This document shows positions 40,750 to 49,009 of a stretch of 57,404 bases of DNA, piece by piece. Source of the DNA: a virus; IMG/VR virus record IMGVR_UViG_3300035698_026448, positions 1 to 57,404 of that record; one strand, given 5' to 3'. The position numbers and the translations under genes are program-made. Below the pieces are notes generated by a model, which was not told the DNA's origin, did no database searches, and saw only the letters and a program-made list of their open reading frames with translations. The first letter of the stretch is position 1. The number at the start of each line of letters is the position of its first letter.

Positions 40750-40838
40750 AATGCTGCGGCCTGACGGAGAGACTTACAAACACTTTGTTACCATTAACAC
40801 GAAGAGTAGGAAATTGTCCCTCAAACTTCCGCAGCATT
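40750..40838 (+). ncRNA. Y RNA-like RNA 4, minimal form
   Basis: Perfect 10-bp closing stem AATGCTGCGG (40750-40759) / CCGCAGCATT (40829-40838). 5' loop CCTGACG, 3' loop AAACTT. Second stem GAGAGAC / GTCCCTC. Then TTACAAACAC and a simple hairpin TGTTA-ccat-TAACA in place of the tRNA-like domain. At 89 nt it resembles classical eukaryotic Y RNAs in size. An intrinsic terminator follows. Confidence 0.7.
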
Positions 40839-40840
40839 TA

Positions 40841-40873
40841 GCCCGCTGGTCTAACGACTGGCGGGCTTTTTTT
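40841..40873 (+). terminator. Intrinsic terminator of the RNA cluster
   Basis: GCCCGCTGGTC-taac-GACTGGCGGGC forms an 11-bp stem with G-T pairs, followed by seven T. A GTATAAT box starts 3 bases later. Confidence 0.9.
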
Positions 40874-40876
40874 GTG

Positions 40877-40882
40877 TATAAT
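40877..40882 (+). promoter_or_regulatory. GTATAAT box, leaderless start at 40888
   Basis: TATAAT then 5 nt (gggat) to ATG 40888, no Shine-Dalgarno. Placed directly after the RNA-cluster terminator. Confidence 0.65.
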
Positions 40883-40887
40883 GGGAT

Positions 40888-41139
40888 ATGATAATCAATA
40901 TAATCAAACCCAATCATCTCACTTCGTATTCTAATGTCGGCATACCAGCGTACAAAGTTAACATTGAAGCTATTCCTGTGTTTTATGAGGATGGGAAATG
41001 GATAGAGATAGGCAGTGGAAAACAGTGGGCACGTTGCGACATTGTGCTGGAGAGTGGGTTTGATATACGTATGGATGGGGACCAGTTTGTAATGAATGGC
41101 ACGAGAATTCAAGATAACGGAGATGAAGATGGAAGATAA
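40888..41139 (+). CDS. Small hypothetical protein
   Basis: 83 residues, predicted leaderless mRNA. Beta-rich in appearance: IINIIKPNHL, VNIEAIPVFYEDGKWIEIG, ARCDIVLESGFDIRM, ending acidic (NGDEDGR). Not recognised. Overlaps the next gene by 11 bases. Confidence 0.6.
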   Translation: MIINIIKPNHLTSYSNVGIPAYKVNIEAIPVFYEDGKWIEIGSGKQWARCDIVLESGFDIRMDGDQFVMNGTRIQDNGDEDGR

Positions 41140-41806
41140 ACAAAAGGAAATGCTGGACAAGTTTGCATGGAATGATGATGATGAGAAAACTGTAAGGCTG
41201 GAAGGTGATGGATTTGCCAAAGACATAGACGAATGTGCAGAAGCTATCGTTCAGTCGTTTCTTACCTCCATCAATAGTCAGCACTATAATGGTGAAGAAA
41301 TCATCGTTCCAATCGAGAGCAAAGTTCATCATATGATAGGAACAATATTTAGTGATGACATCAATGAAGAGTCACAAAGCCAAGTATTCACCGTGCTGCA
41401 ACAATTGTTCTTTTCTAAGATTTGGCAAGATAAGGGCATGGTAGTTGACAAGATCAACACCTTGGTTTTGCCTGTTGATGCTGGGCATAAGTTGCGATAC
41501 ACTGTGGACAACATGTGGCTGCATGACAACCTTGAAGACGATGACTGTCCTATCGTTGATATCACCACTGATGCTGATGCCAACAAGAACTTAAATGATT
41601 TGATGGGGTTAGATTTGGCAGCAAATCATGTGCGTGAAGACGCATCAATTCAAGGTAAAGATGAAGATGGTGCGGTTATTCAAGTGGACGTTACTCTCGC
41701 ACAAGAACCAAATCCAGATTATGATCCTGAATACAAATCAGGCAGATCAATCGAAGAGGGAGAGGTCGTTTTCACTGATAAAGGCGCTGTTTTTACTTCC
41801 GAATAA
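41129..41806 (+). CDS. Acidic hypothetical protein
   Basis: 225 residues from ATG 41129 (GGAG 6 bases upstream; ATG 41123 is an alternative). Strongly acidic throughout, with DDDEKTVRLEGDG, DDINEESQSQVF, LEDDDCPIVDITTDADAN and PDYDPEYKSGRSIEEGE. No motif recognised. DNA-mimic or chaperone-like roles are possible for such acidic phage proteins but not supported. Confidence 0.55.
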   Translation: MEDKQKEMLDKFAWNDDDEKTVRLEGDGFAKDIDECAEAIVQSFLTSINSQHYNGEEIIVPIESKVHHMIGTIFSDDINEESQSQVFTVLQQLFFSKIWQDKGMVVDKINTLVLPVDAGHKLRYTVDNMWLHDNLEDDDCPIVDITTDADANKNLNDLMGLDLAANHVREDASIQGKDEDGAVIQVDVTLAQEPNPDYDPEYKSGRSIEEGEVVFTDKGAVFTSE

Positions 41807-41832
41807 TGAAGGACTTTTGGTTAGTTTTGTCG

Positions 41833-41838
41833 TATAAT
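41833..41838 (+). promoter_or_regulatory. GTATAAT box before structured RNA
   Basis: TATAAT preceded by G; predicted start near 41845, just before the pseudoknotted element. Confidence 0.5.
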
Positions 41839-41844
41839 GTGACA

Positions 41845-42000
41845 GAGATAATGAGGAAAGCCCAAGCCGATGTTAAAGCGATGAGTTGCCTTTGCGTAGC
41901 CCGCTCAGGGGGCATGAGTCGGAAAATAATCTTAGGATTATTTGGGAGAAGTACTCATTGTTGTTGTTGACTAACTTAAACATGCCCCCTAAAAAATAAC
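41845..42000 (+). ncRNA. Candidate pseudoknotted leader RNA or ncRNA
   Basis: A perfect 10-bp long-range pairing AGGGGGCATG (41907-41916) / CATGCCCCCT (41981-41990) is interlocked with CCCAA (41861-41865) / TTGGG (41942-41946), and CCGA/TCGG nests in the latter. A 7-bp hairpin AATAATC-ttag-GATTATT (41925-41942) is present. ATGAGT/ACTCAT gives an alternative pairing, so the RNA could switch. It lies in the 225-base gap before the 42032 gene. No known riboswitch family recognised. Confidence 0.55.
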
Positions 42001-42031
42001 TCTACTCCATTGGAGTGGATCAAGGAGCAGC

Positions 42032-42964
42032 ATGCAGAAAGTAAACGTGCTGGAAGGAGACTGGTTAGGAGATACGTACGCGAAGTATGTGCGACCAGTA
42101 TTCAAGCGCGATAATCTGCCGCTCTTAAAATACGCCGAATTACCCCTTACTCAATTACATAACGATGAGTTTTGGGGTAATTTGCGTTCGACGCCTCCCG
42201 ACTTAGTAACACTCGATCATCGACACTGGTATTATGACAATGAAACTTTTGTGTTATACGCAAATCGAGTAGCCTCCATACCACTGAAAGCAGTTTCTTT
42301 CTCAGAAAGCCCCTTTGGTTATGAGCGCCCGTTATCAATGCCAATGAAATCTTTTCAACGGTGTCTGTCTGATCGAACAAAAACTTTTGCCAACATTGTG
42401 AAGGGGCGTCAATCTAAGGCCACGATACTATCGCCTGCAATTCGAGTGATTAACCCGGACGTGCAAAGTGTGCTGTTGGACTATCTGATGCATAACCGAT
42501 CCTATTTTGATGCGTATGCTGTCCATTGTTGCACAGAGACCACAGATCACCAATTAGGTGCATTGACAGGGTTTCTTAACCAAGTTTTGAGCATACTGCA
42601 TAAACCAGTATGGGTAACTCGATGGTCTGTACCATCACTTGACGACAGGATAAGTAGTTCTAGATTAGTAAACCCTTCTGACTGGTCACCTCTACCACAG
42701 AAGTTGGCTGCTCTGAAACTGAAAACCATGTTCACTAACATCAACGAAGTCGCCCGCAACTGTATTTGGTTTTTCGTTGGTGGAGGTGATGATGCTTATC
42801 ACCCTGATAAACTAATACCGACATGGCATGACAACTTGGCATATCGAACAGACTTCCCGAAAGGCAACTGGGAGGCTCATCATTTTCTTGGTCTCACAAA
42901 TTATCGCGGTGAATTGAAACAAGATGTTTTGGATGCCTTCCTAAGCATTGCAAATGATTCCTGA
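42032..42964 (+). CDS. Hypothetical protein, possibly TIM-barrel hydrolase-like
   Basis: 310 residues, AAGGAG upstream of ATG 42032. Segments such as FDAYAVHCCTETTDHQ followed by KPVWVTRWSVPS resemble the Glu-containing strands of glycoside-hydrolase-like barrels, but the similarity is thin. CIWFFVGGGDDAYHP lies near the C-terminus. The gene is preceded by the pseudoknotted RNA and followed by a GT8-like gene, so a role in sugar metabolism is possible. Confidence 0.4.
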   Translation: MQKVNVLEGDWLGDTYAKYVRPVFKRDNLPLLKYAELPLTQLHNDEFWGNLRSTPPDLVTLDHRHWYYDNETFVLYANRVASIPLKAVSFSESPFGYERPLSMPMKSFQRCLSDRTKTFANIVKGRQSKATILSPAIRVINPDVQSVLLDYLMHNRSYFDAYAVHCCTETTDHQLGALTGFLNQVLSILHKPVWVTRWSVPSLDDRISSSRLVNPSDWSPLPQKLAALKLKTMFTNINEVARNCIWFFVGGGDDAYHPDKLIPTWHDNLAYRTDFPKGNWEAHHFLGLTNYRGELKQDVLDAFLSIANDS

Positions 42965-43940
42965 TACTTCAAACATCATACTACGCTGGACTCTAGGGCG
43001 TCAAGATACAGTTTCTCTGTCAGAATACGATGAAGCCCGGTATCTAGATTTCCTATGGTTGGCAAAATTGTCTGTGGTCTCATTCCAGAAGTGGTTTCCT
43101 GATGCCAAGTTTGTTATCTTGTTCAATGGGGATGGTTATGAGGAATTCTGCGATACCTTTGATAGCATGGAGCCGCAACTCAGGTTTGCTGTCAACTACA
43201 AAGATCAGAGGGAGATGCTTAAGGGTGAAATAGAAAACCCTTATCACTTTTATCCTGCTGGTGTTTGGTGGAAGTGGGTTCCATTCCGACTAGATCAGAC
43301 CAAGCATGAGATTGCCATAGATACCGACATCCTCTGCCTCTCACGTCCAGACACTTGGTATCAGTGGTTAGAGCAAGACGAAGAAATACTCATTGCCCCT
43401 GAGCGGTATGAGAAAGTTGCGGTCAACACTACTGGCGACTTCTTCGATCACCCCCTGTTGGTTAACAAGAAGCCATTCAATTGTGGGGTGGTAGGCCAAA
43501 AGGCTGAGACAAACTTTGAAGATAGGTTTTTCGAGGTTACGCACTCAGTTGAGTTTGGTCACACCCATAACTCGCTGTTTATTACTGAGCAGGGAGCTAT
43601 CAACCTCTGGATTCGATCACTGGAAATCGAGGGAGTTCGGCATCATTGCCTTGACTTCGGCAAAAACGCATGGGTTCGGGATTTTGTCTACTTCCTTCAT
43701 CGTGGTGTGCGGGTTGAAACACTGCACGCTGTTACGTGGCACAAGAAAATAGCAAAAGGACTCAAACATGTCTTTGAAGCGCGTATAATGGAGGATGGGT
43801 ATAAGGATGACCGGGATTTCTTAGAGGCCGTTTTGAAAGAGGGCCTGCAATTAGATTTCATCCCCAGACATGTGCTGGGGAGGCAACTGGCGGATGGGCA
43901 ATTAGAAAACGAAATTCTCATCCCGAAATCAAGCTTCTAA
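42954..43940 (+). CDS. GT8-like glycosyltransferase (GT-A)
   Basis: 328 residues from ATG 42954, overlapping the previous gene by 11 bases. LWLAKLSVVSFQKWFPDAKFVILFN is the GT-A start, and HEIAIDTDILCL carries the DxD metal motif. NCGVVGQK and ITEQGAINLWI match the GT8-type order. Lies outside the main glycan island and directly upstream of the TROVE gene's promoter. Confidence 0.6.
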   Translation: MIPDTSNIILRWTLGRQDTVSLSEYDEARYLDFLWLAKLSVVSFQKWFPDAKFVILFNGDGYEEFCDTFDSMEPQLRFAVNYKDQREMLKGEIENPYHFYPAGVWWKWVPFRLDQTKHEIAIDTDILCLSRPDTWYQWLEQDEEILIAPERYEKVAVNTTGDFFDHPLLVNKKPFNCGVVGQKAETNFEDRFFEVTHSVEFGHTHNSLFITEQGAINLWIRSLEIEGVRHHCLDFGKNAWVRDFVYFLHRGVRVETLHAVTWHKKIAKGLKHVFEARIMEDGYKDDRDFLEAVLKEGLQLDFIPRHVLGRQLADGQLENEILIPKSSF

Positions 43941-43941
43941 C

Positions 43942-43971
43942 TTGACTTTTTTTTGAATAGTATCGTATAAT
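43942..43971 (+). promoter_or_regulatory. Strong promoter of the TROVE gene
   Basis: TTGACT (43942-43947), 18-nt T-rich spacer, TATAAT (43966-43971) preceded by G. The leader contains a CACCAA/TTGGTG hairpin (43982-43998) before TTGGAGG. Confidence 0.8.
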
Positions 43972-44022
43972 CTACCTGAATCACCAAGGGTTTTGGTGAG
44001 TTTTGGCTTGGAGGCTATGAAT

Positions 44023-45813
44023 ATGTCTACTGAAAACGCAACTCCAGTTCACGAGGAAATGTTCCAGACTTTGCTGCGTACTCCGCACCGCAAGGTGGAT
44101 GAAGTGCTTTCGCTTCACCAAGAGCAGTTTGAACGCGACCCGAATTTCTACGGTAAGGCAGCAGTCTATGCCGTACTGGGTGGCAACTGCGCGGTACGTG
44201 ACATCAACGAGGTCTTCATTGCTGTCCTGTTGGCTTCCTCGTACAAGGAACATCAGGAAGCTGGATACGTTATGTTCCAGTCGTTGCCACCATATCAGGC
44301 GGCACGAGTGGCACGTTACTTCACGGGCTATGACGAAGTAGTTAAGGTCCACTCCTATGAAACCAAGCCGACAGATGGCTTCGGGGTTACTTGGGAGAAG
44401 TCCCGGTTCAGCAAGAATCACGCTGACAAAGCAAAGCGTGGCAAGGTTAAGCCACCTCGCACAATTGCGGTAGGCAAGGGCAGTACGCTGCGCGCCGACC
44501 TTTTGAAGAAGAAGAAAATCACCGCTGCAACCAAAGAGATTACGGTTGAAGAGTGGGTGGCGCATCACAAGTGCTTAAACAAGCGCAACTTCAAGGGAGC
44601 GCTGCGCTCTGCGGCTCGCTCGTACCTGCGCTTCCGTGAGCAGAACCCACGGTTGCTGGAAGGTGCGTTGATTCGTGGTCACAAGTACCTCAAGCAGTTT
44701 TACATTCGGACCCACATGGTTCCGATGGGTGACGAAACTAGCTGGGTCAACCAGTTTCTCTGGAAGGGTGAAGTGCCTGCCGACTGTGAGGCGGCTAAGC
44801 GCCTGTCTGCATTGAAGTCATTGCAGCAAGAAAATGACCCAACCAAGCAGGCCGAGATTATTGTAGAGGCTCGGTTGCCATATACTTCTGTTACTTCCGT
44901 CTTGAAGAACATCACGCCTAGCGTGTTGGTGGCGATCATTAACTCTATGTCACCACAAGAGTTGATGCAGTCTCTTGGTGGATTGAAGCGTCGGGGAGCG
45001 TTCGGCAACCCTGACATCAAGAAGCTGATTGACTCGAAGTTGCAGAAGGCAAAGACTACGGGCAAGGCTCGTATTGATGCGTTGAAGGGCGCTAAGGCTG
45101 CTAAGTCTGTAGAGGGTCTGGATGCAGAGACGGCAAAGATCGTTTCTGAGGTTACTGACTCTCAGCTTAAGCACCACGGTGAAGTTTCACTCAAGACTGC
45201 TCTCCTGATTGATAAGTCTGGCTCTATGCAAGACGCAATTGAGTTGGGCAAGCAGTTGGCGGCATCTATCGCACAGGCATGCAAAGAGGTTAATCCTCCG
45301 CTGGTATACTTGTTCGACAATATGCCCACGTTGATTGAGTGGAAAGACTCTGATGGCGATATTACTGCCAAGTCAGCTTGGGACAAGAAGTTGGAAATGT
45401 TCAAGGCTGGTGGCGGTACGACTCCATCGACTGTGCTTCGTGCGCTCGCCTCCAAAGGTACTGTTGTAGACCAATTCGTATTGGTCACCGATGAGGGTGA
45501 ATTGCAAGAAGGTGCATTTGCGACTCAACTGAAAGATTACGAAGCCAAGATCGGACAGCAAGTGAATGTTGTTATTGTCCGTATTGGTCGTCATCGCAGT
45601 GATCGCATGGAACGATCCTTGAAAGCCAAGCATGTGGAGACTCAGGTCATGCCATGTGACAGCATTGACTCAGTTTCGATCCCGAACCTGATTAACTTGC
45701 TGTCTCAAAAGAGCATCTTTGACCTTGTGCTTGACATTTTGGCTTTGGACCTTCCAAGTCGTGCTGAGTGGGATGAGAAGAATTTGAAAAACAAAGAGGC
45801 GGTTGCCGCCTGA
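44023..45813 (+). CDS. TROVE/Ro60-like RNA-binding protein with vWA domain
   Basis: 596 residues from ATG 44023, 9 bases after TTGGAGG (ATG 44017 is too close). The N-terminal two thirds is all helical with VEARLPYTSVTSVLKNIT and LMQSLGGLKRRGAFGNPDIK, as in the HEAT-repeat ring of Ro60/Rsr. The C-terminus is a von Willebrand A domain with an intact MIDAS: TALLIDKSGSM (D397, S399, S401), GGGTTPSTV and LVTDEGEL. Ro60 proteins bind Y RNAs on the ring's outer face and misfolded or single-stranded RNA in its cavity. Four Y RNA-like genes lie 3 kb upstream. Strong promoter and GC-richer codons than the neighbours suggest high expression. Confidence 0.85.
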   Translation: MSTENATPVHEEMFQTLLRTPHRKVDEVLSLHQEQFERDPNFYGKAAVYAVLGGNCAVRDINEVFIAVLLASSYKEHQEAGYVMFQSLPPYQAARVARYFTGYDEVVKVHSYETKPTDGFGVTWEKSRFSKNHADKAKRGKVKPPRTIAVGKGSTLRADLLKKKKITAATKEITVEEWVAHHKCLNKRNFKGALRSAARSYLRFREQNPRLLEGALIRGHKYLKQFYIRTHMVPMGDETSWVNQFLWKGEVPADCEAAKRLSALKSLQQENDPTKQAEIIVEARLPYTSVTSVLKNITPSVLVAIINSMSPQELMQSLGGLKRRGAFGNPDIKKLIDSKLQKAKTTGKARIDALKGAKAAKSVEGLDAETAKIVSEVTDSQLKHHGEVSLKTALLIDKSGSMQDAIELGKQLAASIAQACKEVNPPLVYLFDNMPTLIEWKDSDGDITAKSAWDKKLEMFKAGGGTTPSTVLRALASKGTVVDQFVLVTDEGELQEGAFATQLKDYEAKIGQQVNVVIVRIGRHRSDRMERSLKAKHVETQVMPCDSIDSVSIPNLINLLSQKSIFDLVLDILALDLPSRAEWDEKNLKNKEAVAA

Positions 45814-45865
45814 CGAATAACACTCAGCTTTGGTTTCCCGTGGGTCTATATAACGGAGAACAAAT

Positions 45866-46222
45866 ATGAGTAATCCAGAGCTTCCTTGTGAAGCTGCTGT
45901 ACGTAGAGTTTTTGGTAACCAGTGGAGAAGTCTATCTGATCGTGACGGAGCCTGGGGCGTAGCAATTGTACGCAGTGATCTTGATGGCGTCAAGCCTGAT
46001 TTGATGGAGTTGTCGAATCACCTTGGCGTTGATAAAGACCTGTTGCGCCGGGCTTTCAAGCGGTTGAGTATGAACGGTATTTTTCACCACGACATGCTGT
46101 ATGATGATCGTGCTGCCCTAGAAGCAAGTGACAGTATACATGCTTGGTGTTATTATGCTGGGTATGCATCGGGTCATGTAGGCAAATGGGGTGGAGAGAA
46201 GTATGCTGAAGCGGTCGCATAG
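45866..46222 (+). CDS. Small hypothetical protein, winged-helix-like
   Basis: 118 residues, CGGAGAACAAAT upstream. MELSNHLGVDKDLLRRAFKRLSMNGIF resembles a helix-turn-helix/winged-helix element. The C-terminus is aromatic and Gly-rich (HAWCYYAGYASGHVGKWGG). Could regulate the following operon or bind RNA with the TROVE protein; unproven. Confidence 0.5.
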   Translation: MSNPELPCEAAVRRVFGNQWRSLSDRDGAWGVAIVRSDLDGVKPDLMELSNHLGVDKDLLRRAFKRLSMNGIFHHDMLYDDRAALEASDSIHAWCYYAGYASGHVGKWGGEKYAEAVA

Positions 46223-46242
46223 ACATTTACCGGATAACAATC

Positions 46243-47160
46243 ATGGAAGCAAAGAAGCTTCTTAAACAAATGGTAGAAAAGGAGAGGAACTTCCGTATTC
46301 GGGAGTTCCTCGCTCCTTATACTCCAGGCTTGAAGAAGGCCATCGTTAAGTTTGATGGCGTCAACTACCAATTCCGTATCACTGGATTCAGTGGCTCCGG
46401 TATTGGAATCTTTCAGCCTATTGACCATTCGTGCGCGAAGTATGTGCGGGATGCCGAGTGGGATGTTGCTCGTGCTTATCTTGACATGCTTCCGCAATTG
46501 CATCTGATTCTGACCTATGAGAATGAACAGGGTTGGGTCTCGGTGCCTATGAAAGTCGAAAGTAAACGCAAGCGATTTGCTTTTGAAGGTTCGGTTACTG
46601 TTAAGGGTGTGACAGACGCAGAGCGGTTTGATGTAATTACTGCTCGCTTCGATGGTATGAACTTCTGGTTTGATGACTTGTTTGATGGCGCTGACATGAT
46701 TAAGTCAGAGGCCATGCGGGAGGCGTTCGATCCCAACATCCCCATCAGTCAGATGCGTAAGAAGTTTGATGGCATCAAAGGTCGCACTCCAGAGGACCGA
46801 GAGTCTTTTGAGGTGGCGATTGCATCTTGGCAGAAATTTCAGCGGTTGACAACCGAAGACCGTGTGAAGAAAATGCTCGCGCATGGTGGTGGCAAGTTGC
46901 AGCGATACGTTGTGCGTGGCTCGAACATTGAAATTAAGTGGAAGTCCAAAGCAGGCAAGCCTTACAACTCTACAGTGAAGAAGGATTCACTGGACGTGGT
47001 TTGTGCGGGTATTTGCTTGGACGGTCACGATACGAGCTTCCACTGCAAAGATTTGCCGTTCTTGGTTACTCGGGGTGAAGATGACGACTTGATTTATATC
47101 ATGAACCCTCGCACTGTCGATTGGAATAACATCGACCTAGAGGAGACTGGTGATGAGTAG
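46243..47160 (+). CDS. Unrecognised protein of the JAMM-E1 operon
   Basis: 305 residues. Not recognised. Seen: AIVKFDGVNYQFRITGFSGSG (mixed strands), LHLILTYENEQGWVSVPM, and a C-terminal VVCAGICLDGHDTSFHCKDLPFLV with three Cys. In other ubiquitin-like operons an E2-like protein often accompanies E1 and JAB proteins, but no E2 motif can be seen here by eye. It overlaps the next gene by 11 bases and begins the run leading to the JAMM and E1 genes. Confidence 0.5.
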   Translation: MEAKKLLKQMVEKERNFRIREFLAPYTPGLKKAIVKFDGVNYQFRITGFSGSGIGIFQPIDHSCAKYVRDAEWDVARAYLDMLPQLHLILTYENEQGWVSVPMKVESKRKRFAFEGSVTVKGVTDAERFDVITARFDGMNFWFDDLFDGADMIKSEAMREAFDPNIPISQMRKKFDGIKGRTPEDRESFEVAIASWQKFQRLTTEDRVKKMLAHGGGKLQRYVVRGSNIEIKWKSKAGKPYNSTVKKDSLDVVCAGICLDGHDTSFHCKDLPFLVTRGEDDDLIYIMNPRTVDWNNIDLEETGDE

Positions 47161-47839
47161 GAGTTTTTACCGACTGGATGAAGCAGCAGAGCGACTTGGC
47201 ATGAGTGAACTTGATGTTAAGATACTCATTCGTGATGGAAGGTTGCGCGAATTCCGTGATGGTGGTCGTATTACTCTCAAGTATAACGAAGTTGAAGCGT
47301 TGGTTCCTAAGCGTGGCTTCTCGTATGAGGCAATGAACCAAACAGGTGGAGAGGTTAAGGACGAGATTCGAGCCGCATCAGCAGAAGAAGCTTTAGCGCA
47401 AATACGAAATCTTGGGTTATTTCCTACTCGTATTAGGGAAATAAAAGTCAAGGATCGCAAGAAACAGCTAACCGCATCTGGCTCAGTTGCGATCTTTGAT
47501 ACTGATTCTGAGCCTGAATGCGTTGTCAGTCGAGAAAAGCATCGCATCGTAAAGAAGGGGTTGGTTGTTAACAAGGAAGATAAGTCGCTGACTTATTGTT
47601 CTGATTGCGATGACGACGGTGGTGCTGGAGTTCTCATTGATATTGCAGTCGATGATAAAGATAAGGTAAACCCTATTAAGATGGTGGTCGTCTGTCACCC
47701 TCAATTGAGTTTGCTTTCTCGCATCAAGGATGCTATACTTACTGTACTGCGTTACGATACGGTTTACAATGTCAACGTGAGTGCAGAAACAGTTGTAGCT
47801 ATCCAAGAGGAGATCAAAGATGCTGGACAAAGTGATTGA
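47150..47839 (+). CDS. HTH protein with T2SSF-N-like segment
   Basis: 229 residues. Residues 3-50 form an excisionase-type helix-turn-helix (FYRLDEAAERLGMSELDVKI, then LREFRDGG). Residues ~62-100 (GEVKDEIRAASAEEALAQIR, GLFPTRIREI) resemble the N-terminal repeat of type II secretion F/PilC proteins, a pairing I associate with Planctomycetes. The rest has LTYCSDCDDDGG, a possible metal site. It overlaps both neighbours, so it is translated with the JAMM and E1 genes. Role unknown. Confidence 0.55.
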   Translation: MMSRSFYRLDEAAERLGMSELDVKILIRDGRLREFRDGGRITLKYNEVEALVPKRGFSYEAMNQTGGEVKDEIRAASAEEALAQIRNLGLFPTRIREIKVKDRKKQLTASGSVAIFDTDSEPECVVSREKHRIVKKGLVVNKEDKSLTYCSDCDDDGGAGVLIDIAVDDKDKVNPIKMVVVCHPQLSLLSRIKDAILTVLRYDTVYNVNVSAETVVAIQEEIKDAGQSD

Positions 47840-48350
47840 AGTTGAACCTCTGATTGATGAGTTTCATAGCTCAGATAATTTCCGCGAGCAGATCGCCGTG
47901 TTGTGGCCCGGTGCTTTGCGGGATGGGGTTATGTTGGCCCACAAGACTCTTGGTGCTGTATGTCAGGCAGGGTTAGCTAGCTTTGATGGTGAAAATCCCG
48001 GTGAAGGCACTTGGGAGAGTTGGCAGAATGCAGATGCCTATATTGAAGCGGGCGCACTGGGTTTCTATCATACCCATCCCGAGGGATGTGACTGGTTTAG
48101 TACGCAGGATTTTAGTTTCATTGAGGGGTTAGCTCAGGCAAATGGACGGAAGTATATCTGGCACTTGATGCAGCCATATGGTAGAAACCATATCCATTGT
48201 CTTTGTGCTCACATGATGCCCCGTGGTCATGTGGTTGTATATCAACTGGGCAAAATTGCGGCTGACCCAATGGATACTATCCTGTCGTTGCCGATGCCGC
48301 CGAATCGGCAAGAGCATTCGTCCACTATGTCTGTTGTACACTTGGAGTAA
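47820..48350 (+). CDS. JAMM/MPN+ (Prok-JAB) metallopeptidase
   Basis: 176 residues. The zinc motif is complete: GFYHTHPEGCDWFSTQD, i.e. HxHPx6Sx2D with H84, H86, S94 and D97; E23 may be the upstream catalytic Glu. JAMM domains remove ubiquitin-like proteins or process their C-termini. It sits 5 bases before an E1-like gene, the classic arrangement of prokaryotic ubiquitin-like systems. It is not obviously a tail-assembly K protein because no NlpC domain is fused. Confidence 0.85.
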   Translation: MLDKVIEVEPLIDEFHSSDNFREQIAVLWPGALRDGVMLAHKTLGAVCQAGLASFDGENPGEGTWESWQNADAYIEAGALGFYHTHPEGCDWFSTQDFSFIEGLAQANGRKYIWHLMQPYGRNHIHCLCAHMMPRGHVVVYQLGKIAADPMDTILSLPMPPNRQEHSSTMSVVHLE

Positions 48351-48355
48351 GAGCA

Positions 48356-49009
48356 ATGTCTGACCACCTCGCACATGAAGCGGCTTATCGCGGCAATATG
48401 AATGTATTGCAGCAGCGGGCATCCAAAAGGTTGGTTGTTATGGGTGCAGGCGCACTCGGTTCGTTCGTGACCGACCTGTTGGCTCGCCAAGGTTACGAAG
48501 GGTTGACTGTTGTAGATCGTGATAAGGTAGAACGTGCCAACTTCGGTACGCAGAACTATGGCAAGTCTGATATAGGACGTGCCAAGGCTCTCCAGTGCGC
48601 GCAAGGAATTATGAAGCGCATTGGAACCAAGGTGCAGCCAATCGCAAAGGAAATTAAGGCAGAGAACGTGCGTCCGATCATCAAGGACGTTGATCTTGTC
48701 ATTGACTTGTTTGACAACCCATCCAGTCGCCGGGTTCTTAAGGTTGCTTGCGAGAAGTTGGGTATTCCTTGCGTTCACGCAGGCATGGGTGGCATTGGGT
48801 ATTTTGAAGTAATTTGGAACGAAAACTATCGCATCCCTGATACGGATGCAGAGGATGGATTGGATGCGCCTTGCGATTACCCACTGGCATCCAATCTGGT
48901 TATGCTGTGCGTGGGTGCGATTGCAGAAGTAGTCAACCGTTTTGTTGATGAAGACGAGAAGATTGAAGTTGACTTCTGGCTTAACAAGGTTAAAATGGGA
49001 GTGATGTAA
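48356..49009 (+). CDS. E1/ThiF-family adenylating enzyme
   Basis: 217 residues. MGAGALGSFVTDLLARQGY is the ATP-binding loop, VVDRDKVERANFGTQNYG holds the conserved Asp54, Asn62 and Gln66 region, and VIDLFDNPSSRRVL with Asp120 follows. C173 in APCDYP is a candidate thioester cysteine. Adenylates the C-terminus of a ubiquitin-like or sulfur-carrier protein. Minimal length, with no C-terminal rhodanese. Partner JAMM gene is just upstream. The stop overlaps the next ATG. Confidence 0.85.
   Translation: MSDHLAHEAAYRGNMNVLQQRASKRLVVMGAGALGSFVTDLLARQGYEGLTVVDRDKVERANFGTQNYGKSDIGRAKALQCAQGIMKRIGTKVQPIAKEIKAENVRPIIKDVDLVIDLFDNPSSRRVLKVACEKLGIPCVHAGMGGIGYFEVIWNENYRIPDTDAEDGLDAPCDYPLASNLVMLCVGAIAEVVNRFVDEDEKIEVDFWLNKVKMGVM

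Noticed and set aside
41853-41865. GAGGAAAGCCC as the conserved region I of RNase P RNA
   Set aside because: The matching 3' conserved region and the length of an RNase P RNA are absent; only about 150 bases are available.
43981-44568. 195-residue - strand frame opposite the TROVE start
   Set aside because: Shadow of the TROVE gene; runs through its promoter leader.
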